64,000 nucleotides of DNA from an uncultured Bacteroidota bacterium (lineage in GTDB: Bacteria; Bacteroidota; Bacteroidia; Chitinophagales; Chitinophagaceae): contig CAIYUO010000105.1 of NCBI GenBank assembly GCA_903929425.1, forward strand, positions 1-64,000. Direction: 5' to 3'. A program made the position numbers and the translations under genes. Below are positions 1 to 8,700 of this stretch, one piece after another (the first letter of the stretch is position 1; each line of letters starts with the position of its first letter). The notes beneath the pieces were generated by a model that made no database searches, was not told the origin of the DNA, and saw nothing but the letters and a program-made list of their open reading frames with translations.

Positions 1-885
1 AAAATTAACACCCCATATTAAGGAAGATAAAAAAATGATCATATGTTTATCGGCTAAAAAAGGAGCTAAAATAACAATTAATAATTGCCCCCTAATCACT
101 AATTCAGTTACATTGATAGTAGGCAAAATACTTAAACATAAAAATAAAATTGAAACCGAAACCACTAGCCATCCTGTGTCAATTTGAATTTTCAATAAGT
201 ATGCCACCCATATATATTGTACTAAAAAAATTAAATATCTTAAAAAGGAAAGTAGCAATAATTTTGCCTTAACACTTGTTGCAATTTGGACAACATTTAA
301 AAAACTTAGTTTTCCTTTCCATTGTTTGTTATAAAAAAATAAAAGGACCACCAATAAGCCTACAAAAGGACTTCCTAATTTTATAAAGTTTAACACGAGT
401 CCATTAATCCATGGATAAAAAGGCACATTTATATTTAATGCAATTGTTCCTAGTATCAGCGTAATTATTAATTGTGCATAAGATGCCCATGCTAAATGAG
501 CCATCCCAATTAATTTATTTTCTTTTTTTAAAAACAGCACCCTGCCTGCAAAATCACCAATTCTATTAGGTGTGAAAAATGCAAAAGATTGACCTACCAT
601 TACGCTTTTAAAGGCTTTTATAAATGTAATTGGTTGGGTGTTGGCAACCACCACTTTCCACTTTATTGATTCTATCAAAAAATTAAGACCCATAAGTATA
701 AATAACACTATCCATTGATAAAAAGCAATAGATAGCAACTGGGTTTTTAATAGGATGGCTAATAATGTCCAGTTTTCGTTAATTAATACGGAACGATAAA
801 TTGCATAACTACAAATAACGAACAGCATAAACCCAATACTTTTTTTCCCAATTGAAATAAATGAATTTAGGTAGTTGTTAAACAT
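1..885 (-). CDS. LPG-synthase-TM/flippase-like membrane protein (partial, 3' end cut)
   Basis: This is a polytopic inner-membrane protein of the UPF0104/lysylphosphatidylglycerol synthase transmembrane-region family, whose members are thought to move lipids or lipid-linked glycans. The reading frame is open from ATG at 885 to the window edge (295 codons), so only the C-terminus is missing. What is visible is a string of hydrophobic helices and the family's central motif region FFTPNRIGDFAGR near residues 88-100, followed later by LPTINVTELVIRG, the second conserved block. Family members are usually a little over 300 residues, so little is lost. It is divergent from ruvC with only 47 bases between the two ATGs. 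The substrate cannot be told from sequence. Confidence 0.75.
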   Translation of the reverse strand, partial: MFNNYLNSFISIGKKSIGFMLFVICSYAIYRSVLINENWTLLAILLKTQLLSIAFYQWIVLFILMGLNFLIESIKWKVVVANTQPITFIKAFKSVMVGQSFAFFTPNRIGDFAGRVLFLKKENKLIGMAHLAWASYAQLIITLILGTIALNINVPFYPWINGLVLNFIKLGSPFVGLLVVLLFFYNKQWKGKLSFLNVVQIATSVKAKLLLLSFLRYLIFLVQYIWVAYLLKIQIDTGWLVVSVSILFLCLSILPTINVTELVIRGQLLIVILAPFLADKHMIIFLSSLIWGVNF

Positions 886-932
886 ATTGACAAAGTTCGG
901 AATTTGATATGATATCTGTAACTTTATTCTAC

Positions 933-1523
933 ATGAATAAAGCACCCATTATTTTAGGAATTGATCCTGGTACCACTATTTTAGGGTATGCATTACTAAA
1001 AGCCGGTCCTAAGCCTACTGTTATTGAAATGGATGTATTAAAGTTGAATAAGGAAAAAGATATTTATGCAAGGCTTCAAATGATTCATGCAAAAATAATT
1101 GAACTCATCATACAACATAAGCCCAGTCATTTTGCCATTGAGGCTCCCTTTTTTGGAAAAAATGTACAAAGTATGCTGAAACTTGGAAGGGCTCAAGGTG
1201 TTGCTATTGCAGCTGCTATGCACTATCATTTACCTGTTACCGAATATGCTCCTAAAAAAGTAAAGCAATCTATTACGGGTAATGGTAATGCCGACAAAGA
1301 CATGGTTTGGAAAATGCTTGAACAAGTTTTGTCTATCAAAAAACAACCTAAATACTTTGATGCTACCGATGCTTTGGGCGTTGCATTATGTCATTGGTAT
1401 CAAATGAGTGGACCTGTTTTACCTACCATATCAAAAACAGGTAAGGGCTCAAAGTTGTCGAAAAAATCAAATGGATGGGAGGCCTTCCTCACCAACAATC
1501 CAGGAAGAGTTAAAGTCAAATAG
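933..1523 (+). CDS. ruvC: Holliday junction resolvase RuvC
   Basis: RuvC cuts Holliday junctions symmetrically during recombinational repair, together with RuvAB. The four acidic catalytic residues are all visible at the expected spacing: D11 (in GIDPGTT), E70 (in AIEAPFF), D143 and D146 (in DATDALG). The GNGNADK segment before the last helix is also typical. I place the start at ATG 933 because MNKAPIILGIDPG matches the family N-terminus and a near-consensus -7 box (TAACTTTA, 919-926) sits just upstream. An in-frame ATG at 909 would add eight residues. After the catalytic core there is a basic tail of about 40 residues, longer than in E. coli RuvC. It converges with the HIT gene. Confidence 0.95.
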   Translation: MNKAPIILGIDPGTTILGYALLKAGPKPTVIEMDVLKLNKEKDIYARLQMIHAKIIELIIQHKPSHFAIEAPFFGKNVQSMLKLGRAQGVAIAAAMHYHLPVTEYAPKKVKQSITGNGNADKDMVWKMLEQVLSIKKQPKYFDATDALGVALCHWYQMSGPVLPTISKTGKGSKLSKKSNGWEAFLTNNPGRVKVK

Positions 1524-1550
1524 TCCGAAATATTTATAATAATTTTGCAG

Positions 1551-1940
1551 TTATAATTTACTTACAATCAACTGCTGTATTTGTTGGAACTCCTCGGTTG
1601 TTAATTGGAGTTTAGGGTTGGCAAAATTAATATCATTGGCTTCATTTATAGGTATTAAATGAACATGGGCATGCGGAACTTCCAAGCCAACAGTAACCAT
1701 ACTTACTCTGTTACAAGGAAAGCTTTGCTCTATTGCTTTGGCAATAGGCTTAGTAAATTGCATCAACTCATTTAAATAGGTATCTGGCACATCAAATATT
1801 TTATCCACTTCCGTTTTGGGTACAATCAAAGTATGCCCTTTTTGTAAAGGGAAAATATCTAAAAAGGCATAGAACCTATCTGATTCAGCAATTTTATAGG
1901 AAGGTATTTCACCCTTAATGATTTTTGAAAAGATAGTCAT
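1551..1940 (-). CDS. HIT family hydrolase (histidine triad)
   Basis: This is a small cytosolic HIT-domain protein of 129 residues, the size of the Hint branch, which hydrolyses nucleoside phosphoramidates and acyl-nucleotides. The histidine triad H90-A-H92-V-H94-L is intact and preceded by the usual GHTLIVPK strand near residues 35-42. The N-terminal zinc-binding cysteine and histidine pattern of some Hint proteins (CxxC) is absent. It lies just downstream of greA on the same strand, separated by an intrinsic terminator, so it probably has its own promoter, though I see no good -7 box. The exact physiological substrate is unknown. Confidence 0.9.
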   Translation of the reverse strand: MTIFSKIIKGEIPSYKIAESDRFYAFLDIFPLQKGHTLIVPKTEVDKIFDVPDTYLNELMQFTKPIAKAIEQSFPCNRVSMVTVGLEVPHAHVHLIPINEANDINFANPKLQLTTEEFQQIQQLIVSKL

Positions 1941-1984
1941 TTAAATTATTTAAAATTGAAATTAATCATTATACAGCGAACAAA

Positions 1985-2011
1985 AAGCCTTCACTCATGA
2001 TGTGAAGGCTT
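1985..2011 (-). terminator. Intrinsic terminator of greA
   Basis: A perfect 10-bp inverted repeat, AAGCCTTCAC/GTGAAGGCTT, with a 7-nt loop. Read on the minus strand it is followed by five T residues, 31 bases after the greA stop codon. It separates greA from the HIT gene. Confidence 0.88.
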
Positions 2012-2042
2012 CATAAATAGCATAGTATTAACTATTTTGTAA

Positions 2043-2519
2043 TTAAATGGCAATATTATCAACCTTGAACTTTATAACACCATTAGGTGTTTGAACTTCA
2101 GCAATTTCTCCAATTTTTTTTCCAATTAATCCTTTGCCAATTGGGGAGGAAGCTGAAATTTTTCCAGCTTTCAAATCGGCTTCCTTTTCACCAACTAATT
2201 GATAAGTGACTGTTTTTTTAGTTGCTTCATTCGTAATAGTTACCTTAGTTAAAATGGTAACCTTACTTATATCAATTGTTTTAGTATCTACTATTTTTGA
2301 GTTTGAAATAGCTGCTTCCAATTGTTTGATTTTGGACTCCAACATTCCTTGTGCTTCTTTTGCAGCATCGTATTCGGCATTCTCTTTCAAATCACCTTTT
2401 TCTCTTGCCTCACCAATGGCTCTTGATGCAGCTGGTCGATCTACTGATTTTAATTTTTGTAGTTCTTCACGCATCTTATCAAAAGTCTCCTGTGTTACAT
2501 ATACATTAGTTTCACTCAT
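2043..2519 (-). CDS. greA: Transcription elongation factor GreA
   Basis: GreA enters the secondary channel of RNA polymerase and stimulates cleavage of backtracked RNA. The start at 2519 gives 158 residues, exactly the family length. An upstream in-frame start would add 34 residues and place the start inside the leader hairpin, so I reject it. The N-terminal coiled coil carries the acidic tip around GDLKENAEY (conserved D and E near residues 42-45), and the C-terminal FKBP-like domain holds SPIGKGLIGKK. The gene has its own -7 box at 2577-2584 and a strong hairpin plus U-run in the leader, suggesting control by premature termination. Confidence 0.96.
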   Translation of the reverse strand: MSETNVYVTQETFDKMREELQKLKSVDRPAASRAIGEAREKGDLKENAEYDAAKEAQGMLESKIKQLEAAISNSKIVDTKTIDISKVTILTKVTITNEATKKTVTYQLVGEKEADLKAGKISASSPIGKGLIGKKIGEIAEVQTPNGVIKFKVDNIAI

Positions 2520-2535
2520 GTCCTTCGTTTTATAT

Positions 2536-2569
2536 AAAAAAAATACAACGCCACATAGTTGTAGCGTTG
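2536..2569 (-). promoter_or_regulatory. Terminator-like hairpin in the greA leader
   Basis: On the minus strand a 9-bp stem (arms 2561-2569 and 2546-2554, one G-U pair, 6-nt loop) is followed by eight uridines (2536-2543), 16 bases before the greA ATG. A -7 box lies upstream of it, so the structure falls inside the predicted greA leader. It can also terminate the ksgA-dehydrogenase transcript. Confidence 0.75.
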
Positions 2570-2576
2570 CAGTGTT

Positions 2577-2584
2577 CAAAGTTA
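2577..2584 (-). promoter_or_regulatory. Predicted greA promoter, -7 box
   Basis: TAACTTTG fits the Bacteroidota -7 consensus TAnnTTTG. It gives a leader of roughly 50 nt containing the hairpin at 2536-2569. A possible TTG -33 element is 23 bases upstream, slightly long. Confidence 0.6.
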
Positions 2585-2637
2585 TTGAATTTAGTGCAAA
2601 TTTTAAGCAATCAATGCTCAAAATGGGGCAAATTAGG

Positions 2638-3567
2638 TCAAATTATGGCTAATTTTTCTAATATCACCTTCGCCATGTTGTAATACGCTTCCTGACTATA
2701 GCCAGCAATATGAGGAGTTATTAAACAATTAGGGAATTCCAATAATGATTCCAATTGGTGCTTTTCGGCAGGACTATATTTTGTAAGTTGCTCGTTTTCC
2801 AGAACATCCAAGCCTACCCCACTTACCAATTGATTTTGAAGTGCTTTTAAGATGGCAGCCGTATCTGACACCTGACCCCTGCAAGTACTTAAAAAATAAG
2901 GTTTAAGCTTACATGCTGAAAAAAAAGTATCATTTGCATAATGAAAGGTTAGTTCCGTTAAGGGTAAATGAAGACTTATTACATGGGCTTCCTCCTGTAT
3001 TTGTTGCAAACTCACTGCTTTTATTTTTTCTGTCTCGAAGCCAGTTTTATAAATATCATGTGCCAATATTTTCACATCAAATCCTTGTAATACTTTAGCA
3101 AATGCAGTTCCTGTATTTCCGAAGCCAATAATACCAATTGTTTTTCCTGTTAACTCGTCGGCTCTATTGGCATCTCTTATCCATTGTCCATTTTTTATCT
3201 CCCCATTACTACTATGTATTCGATTCATTAAACTCAATAATAAACCAAGTGTATGTTCTCCAACAGTAGTTCGATTTCCCTCTGGACTACTTACACAGGT
3301 TATACCTTTGCTATTCGCATAATGCACATCAATTAATTCCATTCCACTTCCCAACCTTCCTATCCATTTTAATTGAGTTGCTTTATCTAAAATAGCAGCA
3401 TCTATTTTTAATCGGGTGGTTACTATTAAACCAGTAGCCTGTGTAATTATTTCACACAATTGATCATAACTAATTGCAGGCTCGTAAATAATTTCGAACC
3501 CTTTTTTAGTTAAGGTCTCCATTAAATAAACATGTACCGGTGCTGTAATAATAACTTTAGCTGCCAT
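2638..3567 (-). CDS. D-2-hydroxyacid dehydrogenase (SerA-like)
   Basis: This is an NAD-dependent D-isomer-specific 2-hydroxyacid dehydrogenase of 309 residues, the length of single-domain-pair members without an ACT domain. The Rossmann glycine motif GFGNTG lies near residue 147. The catalytic triad is visible as the Arg of TCRGQ, the Glu of DVLENE and the His of TPHIAGYS. It could act on 3-phosphoglycerate (SerA role), hydroxypyruvate/glyoxylate or another oxo-acid; sequence alone does not decide. The start at 3567 ([10 protein letters not shown]) follows the ksgA stop by one base, so the two are co-transcribed. A longer in-frame start would overlap ksgA by about 60 bases and is less likely. 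Confidence 0.9.
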   Translation of the reverse strand: MAAKVIITAPVHVYLMETLTKKGFEIIYEPAISYDQLCEIITQATGLIVTTRLKIDAAILDKATQLKWIGRLGSGMELIDVHYANSKGITCVSSPEGNRTTVGEHTLGLLLSLMNRIHSSNGEIKNGQWIRDANRADELTGKTIGIIGFGNTGTAFAKVLQGFDVKILAHDIYKTGFETEKIKAVSLQQIQEEAHVISLHLPLTELTFHYANDTFFSACKLKPYFLSTCRGQVSDTAAILKALQNQLVSGVGLDVLENEQLTKYSPAEKHQLESLLEFPNCLITPHIAGYSQEAYYNMAKVILEKLAII

Positions 3568-3568
3568 A

Positions 3569-4333
3569 TTATTTTTCGTTATGCATTTTAAATGTAAGTG
3601 CTGCATAATCCTCATAAGTAAGATTTTCGGCACGTTTTGTAAATATAGGATCTTCCAACTGTGCAGTTGTAAAATAAGGCTTTAAGGGATTGCGCAACAT
3701 TTTACGACGTTGGCCAAAAGCCATTTTTACAATATGATAAAAACTTTTTTCAGATGCCATATCTGGAAACTTTTCCTTACGTGTAAACATAATCACACCA
3801 CTATCTACTTTAGGAGGTGGATTAAATGCACTTGGTGGAACATCAAACAAGTAAGTGACATCATAAAATGCTTGGGCTAAAACACTTAATATTCCATACG
3901 CTTTTGAATGTGGCTTTGCAGCAATTCGCTCCGCTACTTCTTTTTGAAACATGCCAATCATAACAGGCACATTTTGTTTCCAATCCAATACTTTAAAAAC
4001 AATTTGTGTGGAGATATTATAGGGAAAATTTCCAACCAAAGTAAAGCTTTCTTCAAAGGGCATGGCTGTTGCTAAAAAGTCTTCATTAATAAGTTTACCA
4101 TTTAATGCTGGAAAAGTGTGCAATAAATAATTCACTTTTTCGGTGTCTAACTCAATGGCCTTAAACTCGGAACTTGGCACCTTATAAATATACTCAGTTA
4201 ATGCTCCTGCACCTGGACCCACTTCCACTAGCCTTTCCATAGGGAATTGCAGCAATTGCGCTAGTATCCTTTCGCAAACGGTCTTATCAGTTAAAAAGTG
4301 TTGCCCAAGGGACTTTTTTAGCGTGTATTGCAT
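3569..4333 (-). CDS. ksgA: 16S rRNA dimethyladenosine transferase KsgA/RsmA
   Basis: KsgA dimethylates two adjacent adenosines in helix 45 of 16S rRNA and serves as a late 30S assembly checkpoint. The 254-residue protein shows the N-terminal SLGQHFL block, the SAM-binding VGPGAGALT motif near residue 40, and the catalytic NFPYNIS motif near residue 102. The length is normal. It is the first gene of an operon with the downstream dehydrogenase and is divergent from pdxA, the same neighbourhood seen in many bacteria. A perfect -7 box ends four bases before its ATG, so the mRNA is probably leaderless or nearly so. Confidence 0.96.
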   Translation of the reverse strand: MQYTLKKSLGQHFLTDKTVCERILAQLLQFPMERLVEVGPGAGALTEYIYKVPSSEFKAIELDTEKVNYLLHTFPALNGKLINEDFLATAMPFEESFTLVGNFPYNISTQIVFKVLDWKQNVPVMIGMFQKEVAERIAAKPHSKAYGILSVLAQAFYDVTYLFDVPPSAFNPPPKVDSGVIMFTRKEKFPDMASEKSFYHIVKMAFGQRRKMLRNPLKPYFTTAQLEDPIFTKRAENLTYEDYAALTFKMHNEK

Positions 4334-4337
4334 GTAG

Positions 4338-4345
4338 CAAAGTTA
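4338..4345 (-). promoter_or_regulatory. Predicted ksgA promoter, -7 box
   Basis: TAACTTTG, a full match to TAnnTTTG, with only CTAC between it and the ksgA ATG. This implies a transcription start at or next to the start codon. Confidence 0.65.
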
Positions 4346-4377
4346 GGTTTTTGTGCGTACTTTTACATCCTAATAAA

Positions 4378-5475
4378 ATGGACATGAATCAGGAAATCAA
4401 AAAACCAATTATCGGCTTTAGTTGCGGGGATCTAAACGGCATAGGCATTGAATTAATCATTAAATCACTATCCGATAGTCGCTTATTGGACTTTATGGTT
4501 CCTGTCATATTTGCAAATAATAAAAGCATCAATTTTTATAAAAAATTTAGTCCTGAATTTCCCATCAACTACTCTTCGATTCCTGATTTAACTAAAATAA
4601 ATCCTAAACAAGTAAACTTAATAAATTGCTGGGAAGAGGAAGCGAATATTACGCCAGGCGAATTAACCGATGTTGGTGGAAAATATGCTTTTCTATCATT
4701 ACAACATGCAGTTGCAGCTTTAAAAGATAAAAAAATTGACGGATTAGTAACAGCCCCTATTCACAAAAAAAACATTCAGTCTCCTGAATTTAATTTTAGT
4801 GGCCATACCCCATACCTACAACATGCTTTTGGAAACACCGAAAATTTAATGTTATTGGTTGCGGAGAATTTAAAAATGGCATTGGTTACTGAACATGTTA
4901 CTATTCAAGATGTAGCTAAACATATCACTAAGGATAAGATTAAACAGAAACTGCAAATTTTAAATAGTAGTTTACAAAAAGATTTTGGTATTGATAAGCC
5001 ACGCATAGCAGTTCTTGCCTTAAACCCTCATGCTGGTGATGAAGGATTAATAGGTAAAGAAGAAATTGAAATTATTCGTCCTGCTGTAAAAGAAAGCAAA
5101 AATCAAATGTTGGTATTTGGTCCTTATTCAGCTGACGCATTTTTTGCAAGAGGTGCTCATGAAAAATTTGATGGTGTGTTAGCGATGTATCACGATCAAG
5201 GTTTAATACCGTTTAAATCACTTGCATTTGGCGAAGGTGTAAATTTCACTGCTGGATTACCTATCGTAAGAACAAGCCCTGATCATGGAACAGCTTTTGA
5301 TATTGCAGGAAAAAATAAAGCTGATGCTGCATCCTTTACTGCAAGTATTTTTGAATGTGTACGCATTATACATGCTCGACAAGGATATAGAGATATGCGC
5401 TTAAACCCACTTAAGAAAATAAGTGCAAGAATGATTGCTAATGCAGTGGATGAACGAATTGAAGGTGGCTATTAA
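4378..5475 (+). CDS. pdxA: 4-hydroxythreonine-4-phosphate dehydrogenase PdxA
   Basis: PdxA oxidises 4-phosphohydroxy-L-threonine in the DXP-dependent pathway to pyridoxal 5'-phosphate. Visible family blocks are GDLNGIGIE near the N-terminus, the metal-ligand histidine in SGHTPYL, and YHDQGLIPFK followed by the C-terminal TSPDHGTAFDIAGK. About 365 residues is normal for Bacteroidota. I choose ATG 4378; ATG 4384 two codons later is equally possible, and the TTG at 4351 is not credible because it lies upstream of a near-consensus -7 box (TACTTTTA, 4358-4365). It is divergent from ksgA with a 44-base gap. Confidence 0.94.
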   Translation: MDMNQEIKKPIIGFSCGDLNGIGIELIIKSLSDSRLLDFMVPVIFANNKSINFYKKFSPEFPINYSSIPDLTKINPKQVNLINCWEEEANITPGELTDVGGKYAFLSLQHAVAALKDKKIDGLVTAPIHKKNIQSPEFNFSGHTPYLQHAFGNTENLMLLVAENLKMALVTEHVTIQDVAKHITKDKIKQKLQILNSSLQKDFGIDKPRIAVLALNPHAGDEGLIGKEEIEIIRPAVKESKNQMLVFGPYSADAFFARGAHEKFDGVLAMYHDQGLIPFKSLAFGEGVNFTAGLPIVRTSPDHGTAFDIAGKNKADAASFTASIFECVRIIHARQGYRDMRLNPLKKISARMIANAVDERIEGGY

Positions 5476-5489
5476 TATTTAGTACTGAA

Positions 5490-6119
5490 CTAATATATAC
5501 AATTAGTCAATATTTCTTTGATGGAAGTAAACCCCCAACTTGGCAGGTACTTTATTTTACCATCTTCTAAGTTTAATAATTTCTCAGCACGCTTTGCAAT
5601 GGGCAATGCATTATTACAACCACCCCCCAACAACTTTGGCAAATGATATTGCAAACTTGCCTCTAAAACATAAATGCGTGGATTATTATCATTTATTGAT
5701 TTTGCTTTTTGTAAACTTCCATATATCTTACTCTTATAACTCAACCATCTCAAAGCGGGGTTTACTTGCATTTTGATAGTATAGGCCAAACTTTCTGCAC
5801 AAAGTATTTCGTCATTAATTTGTAGCAGTTTGCATTTATTTACCCAATCAATCGCAATGTCAGCTTGAACATCCATCTTTTCCTTGCTTAATAATGCGAT
5901 TTTTATTTGTACCAAAGCAGCATAGTATTTAGGCAGCCACTCTTTGGGATAACTATTACTAAGTTTCACTAATTGCTTTAAAGCAATTGAGTATTGATCA
6001 TCCTTTGTAATATGATTAAAATAATTTGCTGCATCTGTGATGGAAGTTTCAAAATTCGCTGTTTGTGCTTTTGGGGGGCTAGCAATCAGCAGCAATAAAA
6101 ATATAATCAATGTACGCAT
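5490..6119 (-). CDS. Secreted TPR-like protein of unknown function
   Basis: I do not recognise a named family. The 209-residue product begins with a clear signal peptide (MRTLIIFLLLLIASPPKAQ). The rest is mostly helical, with repeated helix pairs in the style of tetratricopeptide repeats, including a C-terminal block with LPKLLGGGCNNALPIAKRAEKLL. It is the last gene of the minus-strand ABC operon, starting 28 bases after the LolA-like gene. A role in the cell envelope with its neighbours is inference. It converges with pdxA at a 14-base gap with no strong terminator visible. Confidence 0.75.
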   Translation of the reverse strand: MRTLIIFLLLLIASPPKAQTANFETSITDAANYFNHITKDDQYSIALKQLVKLSNSYPKEWLPKYYAALVQIKIALLSKEKMDVQADIAIDWVNKCKLLQINDEILCAESLAYTIKMQVNPALRWLSYKSKIYGSLQKAKSINDNNPRIYVLEASLQYHLPKLLGGGCNNALPIAKRAEKLLNLEDGKIKYLPSWGFTSIKEILTNCIY

Positions 6120-6147
6120 TATTCGTATGATTAATAATTACTTGAAT

Positions 6148-6853
6148 TTAAAACATAGTATTGGAAACCCCTTTATTGATAACGTAATTTGTATACGTGA
6201 TTTCTATCTTGCCTTTTTTATTTTTCAACGCTTTTTGTTTTGCGGTAGGATCATCATCCCCAAACTCTAAAGTAATTCCATTTGGTAGTTTATAATCCTT
6301 AGTATTAAATGCAAATATAATTTTACTTGGCAGCCCTAAGTTAGCATAACTCCCATACTCCATAGTAATTTCATAACTACCGTTTTCCTTGGTGGTGGTA
6401 AACGTTTTATATACCAACGCATCAGCTGGATCAATCCATAAAGTTGAAATAACCCAATCCAATTTATCATCTGTCGGCACTAATTTTATAACCCTCAGTG
6501 TTTTGCCATTATATTCCTGCGTTCCAGCTGGCAAGGCAATATATTGTTTGGTGTTTAATAATGAATTGATGGTTACTGAAACACCCCCTTTTGGTAATAG
6601 TGATATGCCCCCTTCTTTTTTCACCTTCAATAAATTGGGTTTTTTAAAATACACTTTTACCTTACCCAAACTTGCCTTAATAAAGGAAACATCGGTTTTC
6701 ATAACACCTTCCGCAACATAATCATTGACCAAGCCTAATTTTTGACTTACACGTTCAATCAATGGGTCAACTTGAGCCTGCAGACGGTTATTCAAAAAAA
6801 AATAGGCTTAATAACAAACCATATTTAACTAAAAGGGTCGATTTCTTATACAT
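6148..6853 (-). pseudogene. LolA-like envelope protein with T9 frameshift in the signal peptide
   Basis: The main frame (6148-6795, 215 residues) resembles LolA/COG2834 outer-membrane lipoprotein-sorting proteins, a concave beta-sheet fold that carries lipids or lipoproteins in the periplasm. The natural start is ATG 6853, six bases after the upstream permease stop, and encodes MYKKSTLLVKYGLLLSLFFF before hitting TAA. Removing one T from a run of nine (plus-strand A9 at 6794-6802) joins this perfectly to LNNRLQAQVDP, giving a complete signal peptide ending in LQAQ. So as written the gene is out of frame by one base. Sequencing error, phase variation or transcriptional slippage could explain it. 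The remaining coding sequence is intact, which argues against a decayed gene. Confidence 0.75.
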
Positions 6854-6859
6854 AAATAA

Positions 6860-7735
6860 TTAGCTTAAAATATCTTTTCGCTTAGTAATGATTACCGATG
6901 CTGATACAAATAAAATAATATGAAGTGTGAGTACTATCAGAGATGTTTTTATTTTAGCCAAATTTAAAATAGTCCCATAAATAGCTTCGTTGTTGTCATC
7001 GACCTTAATATCAAAAAATTCTTTCCAATTATTCATATGCGTTGTGAATAAATAAGGCTTGATAATGGAGAATAAAGGAATATTTAAAGTACTCAGTATG
7101 GTAAAAAATACAATGGCACTCATGGTACCTACAATTGGGCCAATGGAGTTATTGGCAATGCTGGACATTAGGAATCCAAGTGCGGTAACTGTTAATAATG
7201 AAAAACTTGCAAATACAAAGGCACCAACATATCGCCACAGCACATCTTTTTCCTGTATCAATACAACATAATTGGACTTCATTAAAAACAAATCATCGGT
7301 ACCAAAAATCCACATGCTCGCAAACAAGGCTAAAAAAGCGAGCCAAATTAATAATACAATCGTATATATACTTGCTGCAATAAATTTGCCAATAACCCAT
7401 TGTGTACGACTATAGGGCGTTGTAAATAATAACCTCAATGTTCCTAAATTGGCTTCCCCCGAAATCATATCAGCTGCAATTAAGGCAACCAATAAGGGGA
7501 CATGCACTAATAACAATTGTAATAATATATAACAAATTAAATAGCCATTCAACACTTTCCCGTCAACTGTCAATGTATCATTAATGTCTTTCATTAAAAA
7601 TCCAGCATATGATTGACCATCCATTTTTAAGCCAAACTGAATTACCATAATCAAGGCTGCTATAGCTGCAAAAGCAATGTAAGTTCTAGGTCGTCTAAAA
7701 ATTTTATATAATTCTATGGAAATAATTTGTTTCAT
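6860..7735 (-). CDS. ABC-2 type transporter permease
   Basis: This 291-residue inner-membrane permease works with the ATPase encoded just upstream. It shows about six hydrophobic segments, a cytoplasmic N-terminus (MKQIISIELYKIFRRPRTY) and the ABC-2 family block ISGEANLGTLRLLFTTPYSR near residues 91-110, typical of NatB/gliding-type permeases. Its ATG shares one base with the ATPase stop codon (TAATG), so translation is coupled. The substrate is unknown; the LolA-like and TPR genes that follow suggest an envelope-related export function, but that is inference. Confidence 0.88.
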   Translation of the reverse strand: MKQIISIELYKIFRRPRTYIAFAAIAALIMVIQFGLKMDGQSYAGFLMKDINDTLTVDGKVLNGYLICYILLQLLLVHVPLLVALIAADMISGEANLGTLRLLFTTPYSRTQWVIGKFIAASIYTIVLLIWLAFLALFASMWIFGTDDLFLMKSNYVVLIQEKDVLWRYVGAFVFASFSLLTVTALGFLMSSIANNSIGPIVGTMSAIVFFTILSTLNIPLFSIIKPYLFTTHMNNWKEFFDIKVDDNNEAIYGTILNLAKIKTSLIVLTLHIILFVSASVIITKRKDILS

Positions 7736-8643
7736 TAATTTGAATTTGAAGTAACCTGTAAAAAATAATCTTCTAATGAATTTCTAGTTTCCACCCCTAT
7801 TAATCCTACACCTGCATTCACTAAGGAAGTATTAAATAATGGAATTTCATAATCCGGCATACACAAATGAATACCATCTGTACGTTTTAATAAATAATTG
7901 CTGAAACTGCCAGACATAATGAACTGTAATGCTTGGGCATCATTTGTTGTTTTTACATGAACAACCATTTTATTAGGATCTAGCAATTTTTGAATGGGTC
8001 CTTCGGCTATTTTTTGCCCCCTGTGAATAATCATGATTTGAGTAGCCATTTGTTCGATTTCTGAAAGCAAATGAGAGGATACCAAAACCGTTTTCCCTTC
8101 CTGTTGCGCTAATTGTTTTATTAAATTTCTAATGTCCGATATGCCTTGTGGATCCAATCCATTGGTAGGCTCATCCAAAATTATGAGTGACGGATTATGC
8201 ACTAGTGCAATCGCAATACCTAAACGCTGTTTCATGCCTAATGAAAAAGTTTGCACTTTATCCTGAGCTCTTTCTAATAAACCAACTTTAATTAAGGTGT
8301 CATCAATCCTGGAGGTTGTTATTTTCTTACTCCTTAATTTGGCAAATAATTGCAAATGCTCTCTCGCCGTTAAATAAGGATATAAATCAGGACGCTCAAT
8401 GATGGCCCCAACTTCTTCCAAAATCTGATTTCGATTAGTCTCCATTGACTTCCCAAATAATTCAATGCGTCCACTTGTTGGATGAATGAGCGATAATAAC
8501 ATGCGAATAGTAGTACTCTTACCTGATCCGTTTTGACCCAAAAAGCCAAATACTTCACCTGCATTAACACTAAAGCTTAACTGATCCACCGCTTTCAGGT
8601 TGCCAAAATGTTTACTTAAATTATTTACTTGAATAACAGACAT
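7735..8643 (-). CDS. ABC transporter ATP-binding protein
   Basis: The 302-residue ATPase has Walker A GQNGSGKST near residue 35, the signature FSLGMKQR near residue 134, and Walker B LIILDEPTNGLD near residue 155. The C-terminal 80 residues form the extra domain common in ABC-2 exporters of the drug/antibiotic type. It leads a four-gene operon (ATPase, permease, LolA-like, TPR-like). The SLGMKQR signature replaces the more common LSGGQ, as is usual for this subgroup. The gene lies downstream of the ATP synthase terminator, so it must have its own promoter, which I could not define. Confidence 0.92.
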   Translation of the reverse strand: MSVIQVNNLSKHFGNLKAVDQLSFSVNAGEVFGFLGQNGSGKSTTIRMLLSLIHPTSGRIELFGKSMETNRNQILEEVGAIIERPDLYPYLTAREHLQLFAKLRSKKITTSRIDDTLIKVGLLERAQDKVQTFSLGMKQRLGIAIALVHNPSLIILDEPTNGLDPQGISDIRNLIKQLAQQEGKTVLVSSHLLSEIEQMATQIMIIHRGQKIAEGPIQKLLDPNKMVVHVKTTNDAQALQFIMSGSFSNYLLKRTDGIHLCMPDYEIPLFNTSLVNAGVGLIGVETRNSLEDYFLQVTSNSN

Positions 8644-8656
8644 ACATAAATAACAA

Positions 8657-8683
8657 AAAACCCCGAACTAAGTTCAGGGTTTT
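8657..8683 (-). terminator. Intrinsic terminator after atpA
   Basis: A 12-bp stem, AAAACCCCGAAC with GTTCAGGGTTTT (one mismatch), loop TAA, flanked by A/T runs on both sides. It lies 17 bases past the atpA stop and isolates the ATP synthase operon from the ABC operon. Confidence 0.88.
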
Positions 8684-8700
8684 TCAAATATAGATTAGTA

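Noticed and set aside
2520-2621. N-terminal extension of greA by 34 residues
   Set aside because: The added residues have no family match and lie across the predicted leader hairpin and promoter; 158 residues is the canonical length.
2206-2652. Open frame on the plus strand opposite greA
   Set aside because: It mirrors the greA codons, has no start context or family pattern, and covers a certain gene.
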